Shown piece by piece: positions 35,597-45,500 of a stretch of DNA of 64,000 bases. The stretch is from Bradyrhizobium sp. BR 10289 (GTDB lineage: Bacteria > Pseudomonadota > Alphaproteobacteria > Rhizobiales > Xanthobacteraceae). Numbering within the stretch: the stretch's first letter is position 1; each line of letters begins with the position of its first letter. The notes beneath the pieces were generated by a model that worked only from the letters and a program-made list of their open reading frames with translations, searched no databases and had not been told where the DNA came from. Both the position numbers and the translations under genes were made by a program. The stretch is from contig NZ_JACOFR010000020.1 of the NCBI RefSeq assembly GCF_019455385.1, positions 1-64,000 on the forward strand, written 5' to 3'.

Positions 35597-37219
35597 TCAT
35601 CGCACCGTCTCCGGAGTCTTGTCGGCGTCCATCACGCTGAGGAAACGCGCCGTCAGCGGATTGCGGGGATTGGAGAGCACCTCGTGCGCGGGCCCCTCCT
35701 CGATGATCCGGCCGCCGTTCAGGAACGCGACGCGGTCGGCGACCTCGTCGGCGAAGCGGATCTGGTGCGTCGAGATGATCATGGTGAGACCGTCGTCGAT
35801 GGCGAGGCGCCGGATCACTTCCAGCACCTCGTTGACCAGTTCAGGGTCGAGCGCCGAGGTCGGCTCGTCCAGCAGCAGCACGCTCGGATTGGGCGCGAGC
35901 GCGCGGGCGATGGCGACGCGTTGCTGCTGACCGCCGGAGAGGTGCCGCGGCAGCGCATAGGCGCGATGCGAAAGGCCGACGCGGTCGAGCAGCTCGGTGG
36001 CGCGGCGATCGGCATCGATGCGGGTCATGCCGTGGACCCAGCGCAAGGGGCCGGCGATGTTCTCCCTGGCCGACAGATGGGCGAACAGGTTGAACTGCTG
36101 GAACACCATGCCGACGCCGACGCTGGCGCGCTCATTGGCGAGGTCGCGGGGCGACAGCGCCTTGCCATTGTCGCCGAAACCCAGCCGCCGTCCGCCGACG
36201 CGCACGGTGCCGCTGTCCCAGCTTTCGAGATGGTTGATGCAGCGGAGCAGCGTGCTCTTGCCGGAGCCGCTGGGACCGAGCAGCGCGACCACCTCGCCGA
36301 CGCGGACGGTGAGGTCGAGGCCGCCAAGCACCTTTTGCGGGCCGTAGCTCTTGGTGAGGTCCTTTGTCTCGACCGCGATGTTGTTGCGCGCGATCGTGGC
36401 GGCGCGGCGGGCGCGTTCCTCGCTCGTCAGGGCGAGCGGCGGGGTTTCGACGAGCTCTGGCTGTGCGGGCTGCGGCTCATCAGCGGTGGCTGCGGCGAGC
36501 TCGAGCTTGGTGCCGAGATCGACGCGGCGCCACGGCAGGTAATCGGCGAGCTTGCGCTGGCGGCCGTCGGCGCGATCGAGATCGAGCAGCCACTCGACGA
36601 ACAGCTGGATGACGCTGATGCTGGCCGTCAGCACGAGGTAGAGAAGACCCGAGGCGAAGAAGATCGAGAAGAAGTCGAAGGTCGAGGACGCCAGTTGCGT
36701 CGAGCGCAGCGTCAGCTCCTGCACCGCGACCACGGAGGCGAGCGAGGAATTTTTCAGCGCGCTCACGGCCTCGTTGCCGAAGGCCGGGATCATGGTGCGG
36801 ATCGCCTGCGGCGCGATGATCCGCCACATCAGGATCCGGGGCGTCATGCCGAGCGCCTGCCCCGCGGTCACCTGCCCGCGGTCGACGCCGAGCACGCCGG
36901 CGCGCAGCATCTCGGCGATGAATGGCGCTTCGTTGCAGGCGAGCGCAAGGCCCGCCGCCAGCACCGCCGGCAGCTTGATGCCGATATGCGGCAGCGCGTC
37001 GTAGGCGAACACCATCTGCAGGATCAGCGGCGTGCCGCGGAAGATCACGGTGTAGGCCCTGGCGATCGCCGAGAGCAGCCAGAAGCGCGAGAGCTGCATG
37101 CCGGCGAGGATCAATCCCAGGATCAATCCACCGCCGAGCCCGAGCGCGGTCACCTCGAGGGTGAGCTCGATGCCCTCGAGCAGATACGGCATGCTCAGAT
37201 AATGGAGGAACAGGGACAT
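35597..37219 (-). CDS. Amino-acid-type ABC transporter, permease fused to ATPase
   Basis: The protein (540 residues from ATG 37219; 559 from GTG 37276) joins a HisM/GlnP-type permease to its ATPase. Numbered from the GTG, residues about 30-235 hold the membrane segments and the permease loop (EMLRAGVLGVDRGQVTAGQALGM). A hydrophilic linker runs to about 300. The ATPase has Walker A GPSGSGKST (334-342), signature LSGGQQQR and Walker B VLLLDEPTS. A single permease polypeptide would form a homodimer. The GTG start lies inside the repeat upstream. With the binding protein it makes a polar amino acid or amide importer. Confidence 0.92.
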   Translation of the reverse strand: MSLFLHYLSMPYLLEGIELTLEVTALGLGGGLILGLILAGMQLSRFWLLSAIARAYTVIFRGTPLILQMVFAYDALPHIGIKLPAVLAAGLALACNEAPFIAEMLRAGVLGVDRGQVTAGQALGMTPRILMWRIIAPQAIRTMIPAFGNEAVSALKNSSLASVVAVQELTLRSTQLASSTFDFFSIFFASGLLYLVLTASISVIQLFVEWLLDLDRADGRQRKLADYLPWRRVDLGTKLELAAATADEPQPAQPELVETPPLALTSEERARRAATIARNNIAVETKDLTKSYGPQKVLGGLDLTVRVGEVVALLGPSGSGKSTLLRCINHLESWDSGTVRVGGRRLGFGDNGKALSPRDLANERASVGVGMVFQQFNLFAHLSARENIAGPLRWVHGMTRIDADRRATELLDRVGLSHRAYALPRHLSGGQQQRVAIARALAPNPSVLLLDEPTSALDPELVNEVLEVIRRLAIDDGLTMIISTHQIRFADEVADRVAFLNGGRIIEEGPAHEVLSNPRNPLTARFLSVMDADKTPETVR

Positions 37220-37269
37220 CAGCCGGCCGATGAGAGCGGGGATCAGATTTCGTGGAAAGGCAGGCGCCA

Positions 37270-37470
37270 GGAGCACGGTCCACCTCTCCCGGAGGGAGAG
37301 GCAGAGGCCGCCTCCGGCGGCCGTTCTTGACGTAAGGACGCCGAAGCAAAGCTTCGGCTACGTCGCATCGAAAGATGCGATCCGGGTGAGGGATTACGCT
37401 GCATCACGTTTGCCGCGCCCCCTCACCCGGCGCTTTGCGCCGACCTCTCCCCGTCGGGAAGAGGTGAGCC
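37270..37470. repeat. Composite inverted repeat between transporter genes
   Basis: The left part has CACCTCTCCCGGAGGGAGAGG. The right part has CCCTCACCCGGCGCTTTGCG and CCTCTCCCCGTCGGGAAGAG. Between them are AAGCTTCGGCTACGTCGCAT and GATGCGATCCGGGTGAGGG. Several arms can pair with each other, so the segment forms nested hairpins. It fills the whole gap between the binding-protein gene and the permease-ATPase gene and could reduce read-through, a common way to keep binding protein in excess. Confidence 0.7.
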
Positions 37471-37474
37471 GCAC

Positions 37475-38389
37475 TCAGTCGGCGGTCAGGATGTCCGGCT
37501 CCTTGAAGTTGTTCACATCGAGCCCGTGCTTCTTCAGGAGCTCCATATGCGTGCCGGCCTTCTGCACCTCGATCAGGGCGGCGAGCACGGCGTCGCGGAA
37601 TTTCGGCTTGTCCTTGGGGACGGCGATGCCGACCGAGTACGGAATCGTCACCGCGATCGCCTTCTCCAGCTTGTCCGGATAGGCTTTGACGGCACTGTCG
37701 ACGGTGTTGACGTCGTTGACATAGGTGTCGGCGCGGCCGGCGAGGATCGCCTGGATGCAGTTGGCGTTGTTGTCGTAGAGCTGGATGGTCGGCTCGGCCT
37801 TGCCGGCCTTCTTGCACTCGGGGATCAGCGCCTGGATCAGGGGCACCTCGACATAGCCGGTGTTTTCGGCGGCGGCGGCGCCGCACATCGACATGTTGAT
37901 GCCGTTGATGCCCTTCGGATTGCCCTTGGCGACCAGCACGCCATCGAACACCTTCGAATAGGTGATGAAGTCGGCGGCCTTGGCGCGCTCCTTGGTGGCA
38001 TAGATGTCGGAAATGACGATGTCGGCCTGCCCCGCGGCGAGCGTGGTCAGGAGCGCCGCGAACACCACGGGCTTGTAGGTCAGCTTGAAGCCGAGGCATT
38101 CGCCGATGGCTTCGCCGAGATCGATGTCGAAGCCGATATATTTGCTGGGGTCCTTCGGGTCGATCGTCTCATAGCCCGGCGTGTGCGGGTTGATGGCGTT
38201 GACGAGCGTCTTGCCCTTCCAGTCCGGATATTTCTCCTGGAGCGCGGCGCAGGCGGCGGGTGCGGCCGCCTGCGCGCTCAGCGGCGCGGCGGCGACGAGG
38301 CCGACAGCGATGGCGGCGCCGAGCGCGACCTTGCGCCATGGCAAGGCGCGCGACATCCCCCGCGTGTGGGGCATTACCCGTGTCTCCAT
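37475..38389 (-). CDS. ABC transporter substrate-binding protein, family 3
   Basis: The 304-residue periplasmic protein delivers substrate to the permease-ATPase. It has a signal peptide (KVALGAAIAVGLVAAAPLSAQA) and the SBP_bac_3 fold with YIGFDIDLGEAIGECLGFKL, TTLAAGQADIVISDIYATKERA and GRADTYVNDVNTV. The family binds polar amino acids and relatives; the genes downstream suggest an amide-containing or amide-like ligand. The start at 38389 gives 11 residues before MSRALPWRKV, which could be the true start. Confidence 0.9.
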   Translation of the reverse strand: METRVMPHTRGMSRALPWRKVALGAAIAVGLVAAAPLSAQAAAPAACAALQEKYPDWKGKTLVNAINPHTPGYETIDPKDPSKYIGFDIDLGEAIGECLGFKLTYKPVVFAALLTTLAAGQADIVISDIYATKERAKAADFITYSKVFDGVLVAKGNPKGINGINMSMCGAAAAENTGYVEVPLIQALIPECKKAGKAEPTIQLYDNNANCIQAILAGRADTYVNDVNTVDSAVKAYPDKLEKAIAVTIPYSVGIAVPKDKPKFRDAVLAALIEVQKAGTHMELLKKHGLDVNNFKEPDILTAD

Positions 38390-38819
38390 CTCCTGCTCCT
38401 TCGAATTGCCATGGCTGTGGCCATGTTCCAGATCTCGGGAGGGAGCCTAGGTGGAGGGCGAGCTGAAAAGCTTGTCCGCGGGCGTACAAAAAATTGGACG
38501 GAGGGGGCCCGCGATTTGGGCAAGCGGCTGCACAAAAACTGTTCGGAGCCGAGGCGCGCTACGGCGCACCATTCCGGATTCGGACGAACCAAATCATTCC
38601 AGATGGCGCAGCGATCTGTACAATCCAGGAATCATCTGACAGGTTTTCTGACAGATATGTGACGGATTCTAGCGGAGATAAGGCGCCGGGCTGGCGCATC
38701 TATTTTCGGTACCCACAGCAATTCCACAGCCTGTCCGCAGCATATCCACAGCGCCACCATGCCGGATTCGCGAGCCGCTGCGGGCCACTTGCTGCGCACA
38801 AACCCACAGGCCAGCCATG
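38390..38819. other. 430 bp gap with a paired CTGACAG repeat
   Basis: No gene is supported here. The only structure I see is a direct repeat CTGACAG-GTTTT-CTGACAG (38636-38654), with a 12 bp period that places both copies on about the same DNA face. It is about 250 bp upstream of the binding-protein gene. It may be an operator, but nothing confirms that. Confidence 0.3.
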
Positions 38820-39083
38820 TCAGCCGCCGGCCTGGTCGAACACGGTGCGGCAAGCCTCGCTCAAGCTTGACCGGTTACGGCGCAGGCAGGCCGTGATGGC
38901 GCGGACGTTCGGGATCTCGCCGGCACAGAGCCGGTAGACGTCGGGGGTGCAAGCCCGGCGCTGCTCCGGGGTTCCCTGCTGCGCATTCGCGGCGCTCGCG
39001 AACAATGTCAGGAACAGCCCGAGCGTCGAGGCGCGGCGCGCCCGGCTTTTCACAGCGGCGAACCGCAAGAACCTTGCCTTCAT
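38820..39083 (-). CDS. Small exported cysteine-repeat protein
   Basis: The 87-residue product has a signal peptide (TLGLFLTLFASAANA, cut before QQGTPEQ). The mature part has four spaced cysteines in ACTPDVYRLC, ACLRRNR and EACRTVF. The pattern resembles a single copy of the cysteine-rich repeat of GLG1-like proteins, often seen in small rhizobial exported proteins. The function is unknown. The ATG at 39083 is chosen because it begins the signal peptide. I see nothing of note in 39084-39350. Confidence 0.75.
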   Translation of the reverse strand: MKARFLRFAAVKSRARRASTLGLFLTLFASAANAQQGTPEQRRACTPDVYRLCAGEIPNVRAITACLRRNRSSLSEACRTVFDQAGG

Positions 39084-39350
39084 GACCAAGTCTCCTGTCT
39101 GCCCGTCCCGGCCTGCATTGGCCTGACCTGCGAAGGGGTAGGAGAAATAAATCGCGGAGAATGTGATCTCTTTCACACGGCCAGCCCGGCGGGGCCGCCT
39201 AGGGTTCCCGCGGGGATTTCGAGGGGCTTTTTCAGAAATCGCTAACCAACCGGGACCCGATCGGCCGATCGTTAAAATGCGAACGATCGGCTCAATCGGG
39301 TAACAAACCGGCTTTGCGACATTGCGCCATCCGCGTTGTGCGAGGGTGTG

Positions 39351-39545
39351 ATGAGCGAAGCCGAATTCAACTTGATGCTGGATGCCGTCCGGGACGCCAT
39401 GATCAACGAAGATTTCGCACCCGTGCCGGAGCAGGACTTTGCGCCTCGCTCATGGTCGTACGCTGCAACACCCAAAGCCGCCAACGACAACGAAGGCGCC
39501 TGGCCCCTGCTGCCGTTTCCCGACGGCTGGTACGCGGCCTCCTGA
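39351..39545 (+). CDS. Small hypothetical protein
   Basis: The 64-residue acidic protein (MSEAEFNLMLDAVRDAMINE) has an aromatic C-terminal half (GAWPLLPFPDGWYAAS) and no membrane segment. GAGGG lies five bases before the ATG, and a factor-independent terminator follows 25 bp after the stop. Both support a real single-gene transcript. I recognise no family. Confidence 0.65.
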   Translation: MSEAEFNLMLDAVRDAMINEDFAPVPEQDFAPRSWSYAATPKAANDNEGAWPLLPFPDGWYAAS

Positions 39546-39569
39546 GGCCGGCTTCGACGTCAACCGATG

Positions 39570-39592
39570 CGCCCGCTTCCGCGGGCGTTTTG
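39570..39592 (+). terminator. Rho-independent terminator
   Basis: The stem GCCCGC-TTCC-GCGGGC is followed directly by GTTTTG. It lies just after the small gene at 39351-39545. Confidence 0.75.
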
Positions 39593-39616
39593 CTGTCAGC
39601 CCCCAGGCTGCAGCGA

Positions 39617-39790
39617 TCAGGTCTTGACGTGCTCCTTGCCGTCCTGGCGCACCTGGTCGGGAGCGGCCGGCGGAAAGATGCTGTCATAGATCGCGCGCGC
39701 CTCGGCAATGAGGCGAGCCCGCTCCAGCTCTGATTTCGGGACAAACCGGACGATGTCGCCCACGTGATCTCCAGCGCTTGTTGATGGCAT
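39617..39790 (-). CDS. Small conserved-looking hypothetical protein
   Basis: The 57-residue product reads MPSTSAGDHVGDIVRFVPKS followed by ELERARLIAEARAIYDSIFP. It is a short helical protein with no membrane segment. GAAGGG lies six bases before the ATG at 39790, better than the ATG two codons upstream. I recall similar DIVRFVPKSELERARLI proteins in Bradyrhizobium but know no function. Confidence 0.65.
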   Translation of the reverse strand: MPSTSAGDHVGDIVRFVPKSELERARLIAEARAIYDSIFPPAAPDQVRQDGKEHVKT

Positions 39791-39954
39791 TTGCATCCCT
39801 TCGCAGATGCGAAGTCTATGCCATCCGGCCTGAATCGGGGGTTTCCTGGGGGCCCCGGGCAAACCCGGTGTGCCCGGCCGGACAAGCCGCGCTGCATGGC
39901 TCCGCGGGAGCCTGCGGCGAAATCAATTTGTCCTGGGATATCAGAGGGTTGCGA

Positions 39955-40028
39955 TGGAGGCCACGACCAGAATTGAACTGGTGTACACGGTTTTGCAGAC
40001 CGTTGCGTAACCACTCCGCCACGTGGCC
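39955..40028 (-). tRNA. tRNA-Cys(GCA)
   Basis: On the minus strand the acceptor arm GGCCACG pairs with CGTGGCC, the anticodon loop is CTGCAAA (anticodon GCA), and the T-arm is CCAGTTCAATTCTGG. A CCA end is encoded after discriminator T. Confidence 0.96.
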
Positions 40029-40084
40029 CCGTAAGGGCGGACCAATATAGGGGATCAATGGCTTAGGCAACCCCGACCGGGCGG

Positions 40085-40837
40085 TTACGCCTTCGCGCCG
40101 CCGAGATATCGGCTGAGGATCTCATCGGTGGACCCGGCGGCCGTGATCCGCCCCGCCTCCAGCAGGATCGCGCGGTTGCAGGTGCTCTTGATGAGGTCGA
40201 CGTCGTGCGAGGCCAACACCAGGATGCCGGCGCGGGCGACGATCTCGTCCAGCCGCTGCCGCGCCTTCTTGCGGAATTGCTGGTCGCCGACGCCGATCCA
40301 TTCGTCGAGCAGCACGATCTCGCCCTCGACAGCGGTGGCGACGGCGAAGATCAGGCGCAGCATCATGCCGCTGGAATAGGTCCGCAGCGGCAGGTCGAGC
40401 CGGTCGCCGAGCTCGGTGAATTCGGCGATCTCTGCCCGCCGCGCGTCAATCTCGGCCCGCCGCGCGCCGATCACGAGCCCGCGCCGCATGATGTTCTCAT
40501 AGCCGGTCGCCTCCTCGTCGAAGCCGGCCTGGAGGTCGAACAGCGACAGGCAGCGGCCGTGGACGTCGACGCTGCCCGCGGTCGGATGGTAGATCCCGGC
40601 GAGGACGCGCAGCAGCGTGGTCTTGCCGGCGCCATTGGCGCCGACGATGGCAAGGCGGTCGCCGGCGCGGATGTCGAGGCTGACGTCGCTCAGCGCGGAG
40701 ACGATGCGCGGGACTGCCGCCGTCCTGCGCAGCGTCACCGCGTTGACGAAGCGGCTGCGCAGCGAGCGGTCACGGAACGACAGCACGGGAAAGGTCACCG
40801 CGACGTTGCGGAGCAGGATGTGGGCGGCAAGGCTCAT
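40085..40837 (-). CDS. Polysaccharide-export ABC transporter ATPase (KpsT/Wzt type)
   Basis: The 250-residue ATPase powers export of a capsule, O-antigen or similar glycan. Walker A is GANGAGKTT, the Walker B region is EGEIVLLDEWIGVGD, and YSSGMMLRLIFAVAT replaces the usual LSGGQ signature, as is typical of KpsT/Wzt proteins. It lacks the C-terminal carbohydrate-binding domain of Wzt. The permease gene lies 7 bp upstream on the same strand. The ATG at 40837 fits the family start (MSLAAHILLRNVAVTFP). Confidence 0.92.
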   Translation of the reverse strand: MSLAAHILLRNVAVTFPVLSFRDRSLRSRFVNAVTLRRTAAVPRIVSALSDVSLDIRAGDRLAIVGANGAGKTTLLRVLAGIYHPTAGSVDVHGRCLSLFDLQAGFDEEATGYENIMRRGLVIGARRAEIDARRAEIAEFTELGDRLDLPLRTYSSGMMLRLIFAVATAVEGEIVLLDEWIGVGDQQFRKKARQRLDEIVARAGILVLASHDVDLIKSTCNRAILLEAGRITAAGSTDEILSRYLGGAKA

Positions 40838-40844
40838 GCGCGCC

Positions 40845-41669
40845 TCATAGCCAATACGCCACGCGGTGGCGGTAGCGCGCGTAACAGAACAGCCCGACCA
40901 CGGTGACGACAATTGCGTAGATGACCCCGAGCAGCCATTGCTCCGGATCGGTCGGCTGCGACAGCAGCGGCCGGCGCACCAGGTCGAGCAGCGTCGCGAA
41001 CGGATTGACGCGGGTCAGCCAGGAGAACGCGGTGCCGCGCACGGTGTCCTCGGTCCAGATGATCGGCGTCAGGAAGAAGACGAATTGCAGGCCGCTGACG
41101 ATCGCAGAGCCGATGTCGCGAAAGCGCGCGCAGAGCATGCCGAGGATGACCGAGCCGCCGAGCAGCACGGTGAGCAGGATCGCAAAACCGGGCAACGCGA
41201 GCAGCATGGTCCAGTGCAGCTGCCACGGCATCACGGTGTAGAGCAGGACGACGATCACCAGGTGATGGGCGAAGATCAGGACGTTGCGCGCGATCATCTG
41301 GAGCACGTGCACGACCAGCGGCGCCGGCACGGCCTTGATCAGATGGCCTGAGGCCACGAAAATGTTGGAGCCCTCCTGAAGCGTGGTCGCGATCAGGGTC
41401 CAGACGATCAGGCCGACGGCGAAGGTCGGCAGAAAGCTGCTGATGTCCTGCTTGAACAGCGCCGCATAGACCGTGCCGACGCTGGCGATCGTCGCAGCCA
41501 AGGTCAGCGTGATCCAGAGCGGGCCGATCACGGTGCGCCGGTAGCGCAGCGAAATGTCCATCAGCGCGAGCGTGCCCCAGCGATCGAGCCGCGTCGCCTG
41601 GGCCAGGATCTCTCTCGTTGCGAGCTGAATGCGACTGCCCCTTCCGCGTCCGGTTTTCCGATGCTGCAC
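40845..41669 (-). CDS. ABC-2 type polysaccharide-export permease (KpsM/Wzm type)
   Basis: The 274-residue inner-membrane protein has six predicted helices and the ABC-2 signature LTPIIWTEDTVRG. The N-terminal cytoplasmic segment RYRRTVIGPLWITLTLA is typical of the family. It pairs with the ATPase downstream to export a lipid-linked or free polysaccharide. No glycosyltransferase or polymer biosynthesis gene is in the window, so the substrate cannot be inferred. Confidence 0.92.
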   Translation of the reverse strand: MQHRKTGRGRGSRIQLATREILAQATRLDRWGTLALMDISLRYRRTVIGPLWITLTLAATIASVGTVYAALFKQDISSFLPTFAVGLIVWTLIATTLQEGSNIFVASGHLIKAVPAPLVVHVLQMIARNVLIFAHHLVIVVLLYTVMPWQLHWTMLLALPGFAILLTVLLGGSVILGMLCARFRDIGSAIVSGLQFVFFLTPIIWTEDTVRGTAFSWLTRVNPFATLLDLVRRPLLSQPTDPEQWLLGVIYAIVVTVVGLFCYARYRHRVAYWL

Positions 41670-41753
41670 TGGGATAGCAGGCCGATCGGCCGACCGTCTT
41701 TATCTGCCCGCCCCCTGTGCAGCAATCAACCGTATGGGGGAAGACGGCCGAAG

Positions 41754-42482
41754 TCAGGCGCGCTTGCGCCGATAGTCGCGCCTGCGGCCCTTCGGAGCCG
41801 GCTTTGGCGCCAGTTCCGGCATCTCGGCCTGGACCTCCCGGTAGCGTGCCAACATCCGTTCAAAACTGGCGTGCAGGGTCTCGGCGATGTCGGGGCGCCG
41901 TTCGAGGCCGGCCAGAACAGACGCGGCCGCCTCGATGGTCGAGAGCCCGTCCTTGCGTGGCTCCTTGCGCAGGTGCCCGTAGCGCGACGGCTGCGCCGGA
42001 TTGAGGATCACGCGCTGGCATTTCAGCATCCAGGGATTGCGCCACCATAGCGCCTTGGCCTGGCTCCAGGTGCCGTCGAGCAGCACGACGCCTTCGAGCT
42101 TGCCGAGGCGCTCGCGCTGCTTGTCGGCGACCCCGCCCTTGCGGTCGAGCGCCACGATCTCGGCCTCGGTCTCAAGGTCGGCGGCGCGCGCCGAGCCGAG
42201 ATAGAGCACGGCCCAGTGCGAGGCGTTCTCGACCGGTCGGCCCAGCGCCTTGGACAGGCTCGGCCAGGACAGGCCGACGCGCACCATGGCATCCGCAAAG
42301 TGCCTGGCCAGCAGCCGTGCGGTGCCGAGCGCCCTGTCCTGCTCCTGCGGATGCTGGAGGATCAGGAGAGAGAGGCGGTTTTCAACCGGCGTGACGCTGT
42401 CGCAGATGCACAGCGGCAGCGGCTTCTGGCAGTGCGGGCATTCGGGGATCTGTTCGGGCGCGGCGGCTGTGGGGTTCGACAT
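41754..42482 (-). CDS. DTW-domain tRNA acp3U-type transferase
   Basis: The 242-residue protein has an N-terminal cysteine cluster (CPHCQKPLPLCICD) and the DTW motif in LDGTWSQAKALWWRNP, where DTW reads DGTW. It also has ILNPAQPSRYGHLRKEP, which fits the tRNA-uridine aminocarboxypropyltransferases (TapT/DTWD group). That enzyme makes acp3U in tRNA using SAM. The C terminus is a basic tail (KGRRRDYRRKRA), probably RNA-binding. The ATG at 42482 is chosen over one 12 codons upstream. Confidence 0.88.
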   Translation of the reverse strand: MSNPTAAAPEQIPECPHCQKPLPLCICDSVTPVENRLSLLILQHPQEQDRALGTARLLARHFADAMVRVGLSWPSLSKALGRPVENASHWAVLYLGSARAADLETEAEIVALDRKGGVADKQRERLGKLEGVVLLDGTWSQAKALWWRNPWMLKCQRVILNPAQPSRYGHLRKEPRKDGLSTIEAAASVLAGLERRPDIAETLHASFERMLARYREVQAEMPELAPKPAPKGRRRDYRRKRA

Positions 42483-42519
42483 GGCCGCCGCTATACGCTT
42501 TGCGCCGGCCTTCAACAAC

Positions 42520-45500
42520 CTATTCCGCCGGCGCGGCCAGCGGGCGCGGCTGCGAACGCCGGCGCAGGCGGTCGATCAGCAGGTAGATCACGGGCGTCGT
42601 GTAGAGCGTCAGGATCTGCGAGACGAACAGGCCGCCGATGATGGTGATGCCGAGCGGACGCCGCAGCTCGGTGCCGGGCCCGGTTGCGATCACCAGCGGA
42701 ATGCCGGCGAACAGCGCCGCCATGGTCGTCATCAGGATGGGACGGAAGCGCGCCTGGCAGGCCTCGAAGATCGCCTCCGCGGAGGACAGGCCGCGCTGGC
42801 GCTCGGCATCGAGCGCGAAGTCGACCATCATGATGCCGTTCTTCTTGACGATGCCGATCAAGAGGATGATGCCGACGAAGGCGATCACGGTCAGCGGCGT
42901 GTTGGTGATCTGCAAGGCCAGCAGCGCACCGAGGCCGGCGGACGGCAGCGTCGAGATGATCGTGAGCGGATGAGCGAGACTCTCGTAGAGCACCCCGAGC
43001 ACGATATACATTGCGACCAGCGCGCCGAGGATCAACAGCGGCTGGCGGCCGCTGGTCCTGGCGAAATCGCCGGCATTGCCGTCGAAGCTGCCGCGGATGC
43101 CCTCGGGCATATGCAGCTCCTCGACGGCGCGCTGGATGTTCTGGGTCGCGGTCTGGAGCTGCACATCGGGGAGCAGGTTGAACGACACCGTGGTCGAGGG
43201 GAACGACTGCGAATGATAGACCGCGAGCGCGGCGAGCCCGCGCGTCACCCGTACCACCGCCGACAGCGGCACCTGCGCATCGCCGGAGCCTGCGACATAG
43301 ATGCGGTCGAGGTTGGAGGGATCGACCTGGAATTTCGGGTCGATCTCGAGCACGGTCATGTATTGGTTGCGCTGGGTGTAGATGATCGAGATCTGGCGCT
43401 GCGAGAAGGCATTGTTCAGCGCGTTGTCGATGTCCTGGACGCGCACGCCGAGCGCCGAGGCCTTCTGGCGGTCGATCGACAAGGTCAGCTGGAGCCCGCC
43501 GGGGTCGCGGTCGCTCGAAATGTCGGTGATGCCCTCGACGCTCTCCATGCGCTTGGCGACGATCGGGGCCCATTTCTGCAACAAATCGAGATCGGTCGAG
43601 GACAGTGTGTACTGGTAGTCGGAATCGCTCTGCCGTCCGCCGGCGCGCACGTCCTGGGCCGCGAACATGAAGAGGCGGATGCCGGGCACCGGGAACAGCG
43701 CACGGCGCAGACGGTCGATCACCACCTGCGTCGAGACGTGGTCGCGTTCCTCCGGCGGCTTCAGGCTGATGAACATGGTGCCGCGGTTCGAGGTCGCGGC
43801 CCCCGGCCCCCCGCCTCCGCTGCCGACCGTCGAACCGATGCCGGCCACGGCCGGATCCTGCATAACGATGTCGGCGAGCCGCTGCTGCAGGCCCAGCATC
43901 GACTGGAACGAGATGTCGGCCGAGGCGCGCGTCGCGCCGATGACGAAGCCGGAATCGTCGGTCGGGAAATAGCCCTTGGGGACCTTGATGTAGAGCGTCA
44001 CCGTTAGCGCAATGGTGGCGAAGAACACCAGCAGCGTCAGCAGCGGATATTCCAGCACGTTGCGCAAGGAGCGGGCATAGAAGCTGACGATGCGCGACAG
44101 AGAGCCCTCGATCAGGCGGTCGAACAGCGTCGCCGAGCCGGACGTGGTCTGCTTGATGTAATGGGCGCAGATCATCGGCGTCACCGTGAGCGACACCAGC
44201 GTCGAAACCAGGATCGCGAAGGTCAGCGTCAGCGAGAATTCGCGCAAGAGACGGCCGACGATGCCGTCCATGAAGATCAGCGGCGTGAACGCCGCGATCA
44301 GCGACAGGCTGATCGAGACGACCGTGAAGCCGATCTGCCGGGCTCCTTCGAGCGCCGCCTGCATCGGCCGCATGCCGTGCTCGAGATTGCGGAACATGTT
44401 CTCGATCATGACGATGGCATCGTCGACCACGAAGCCGACCGAGATCGCGAGCGCCATCAGCGACAGATTGTCGATCGAGAAGCCGGCCACCCACATCCCG
44501 GCGCAGGTGCCGGCCAGCGCCAGCGGCACCGAGATGCCGGCCGCGATCGTCGGCGTGACCCGGCGCAGGAACACGAACACCACGACCATCACCAGGACGG
44601 CGGTCGCGAGCAAGGTCCATTGCATGTCCAGCACGCTGGCGCGGATCGTCGAGGTGCGATCGACCAGCGTGGAGATCTCGACGCCGGCGGGAATCCATTG
44701 CTTCAGCTCGGGGATCAGCGCCTTGACCCGGTCGACGGTATCGATGACGTTGGCATCGCCCTGCTTGGTGATCTGGATCAGCACGGCCGGCTGCTTGTTG
44801 AACCAGGCGATGGAGCGGGCGTTGCGGACGGAGTCTTCGATATCGGCGACGTCGGAGAGCCGGACGAAATTGCCGTTCGCGCTCTTGACGATGATGTCGC
44901 GGAACTCCTTCGCCGTGCGCATCTGCTTGTTCAGCGCCAGCGTCTCGCTCTGGCGCTCGCCGTTGAAGATGCCGACCGGGCCGAGCGGGTTGGCATTGAT
45001 GATCGCGGTGCGGACGTCGTCGGTGGCGATGCCGGCATTGGAGAGCGCCACGGGATTGAGCTGCACCCGCACCGCCGGCTGGTCGGCGCCGCTCACGGTG
45101 ACGTCGCCGACACCGGGAACTTGCGAGATGCGCTGCGCGAGGACGGTATCGGCGACATCGTAGATCGCGCTGGCCGACAGTGTCTTCGAGGTCAGCGCCA
45201 GCACGAAGACGGGCGCGCCGGCGGTGTTGGCCTTGCGGAAGCGCGGCAGCGTCGGCAGGTCGCTCGGCAGGTCCACCAGCGCGGCATTGATCGCCGCCTG
45301 CACGTCGCGCGCGGCCTTGTCGATATTGCGGCCGATGTCGAACTGGAGCTGAATGTTGGAGACGCCGAGCGAGCTCGTCGAGGTGATCTGGTTGATGCCC
45401 GAGATCTCGCCGAGCCGCCGCTCCAGTGGCGAGGCGACCGTCGCCGCCATGACGGACGGATCGGCGCCCGGGCGGCTGGCCGAGACGAAGATGGCGGGAA

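Noticed and set aside
38711..38760. DnaA-box-like TATCCACA and neighbouring CCACAG motifs
   Set aside because: Only one is near consensus; there is no AT-rich region or origin-linked gene nearby.
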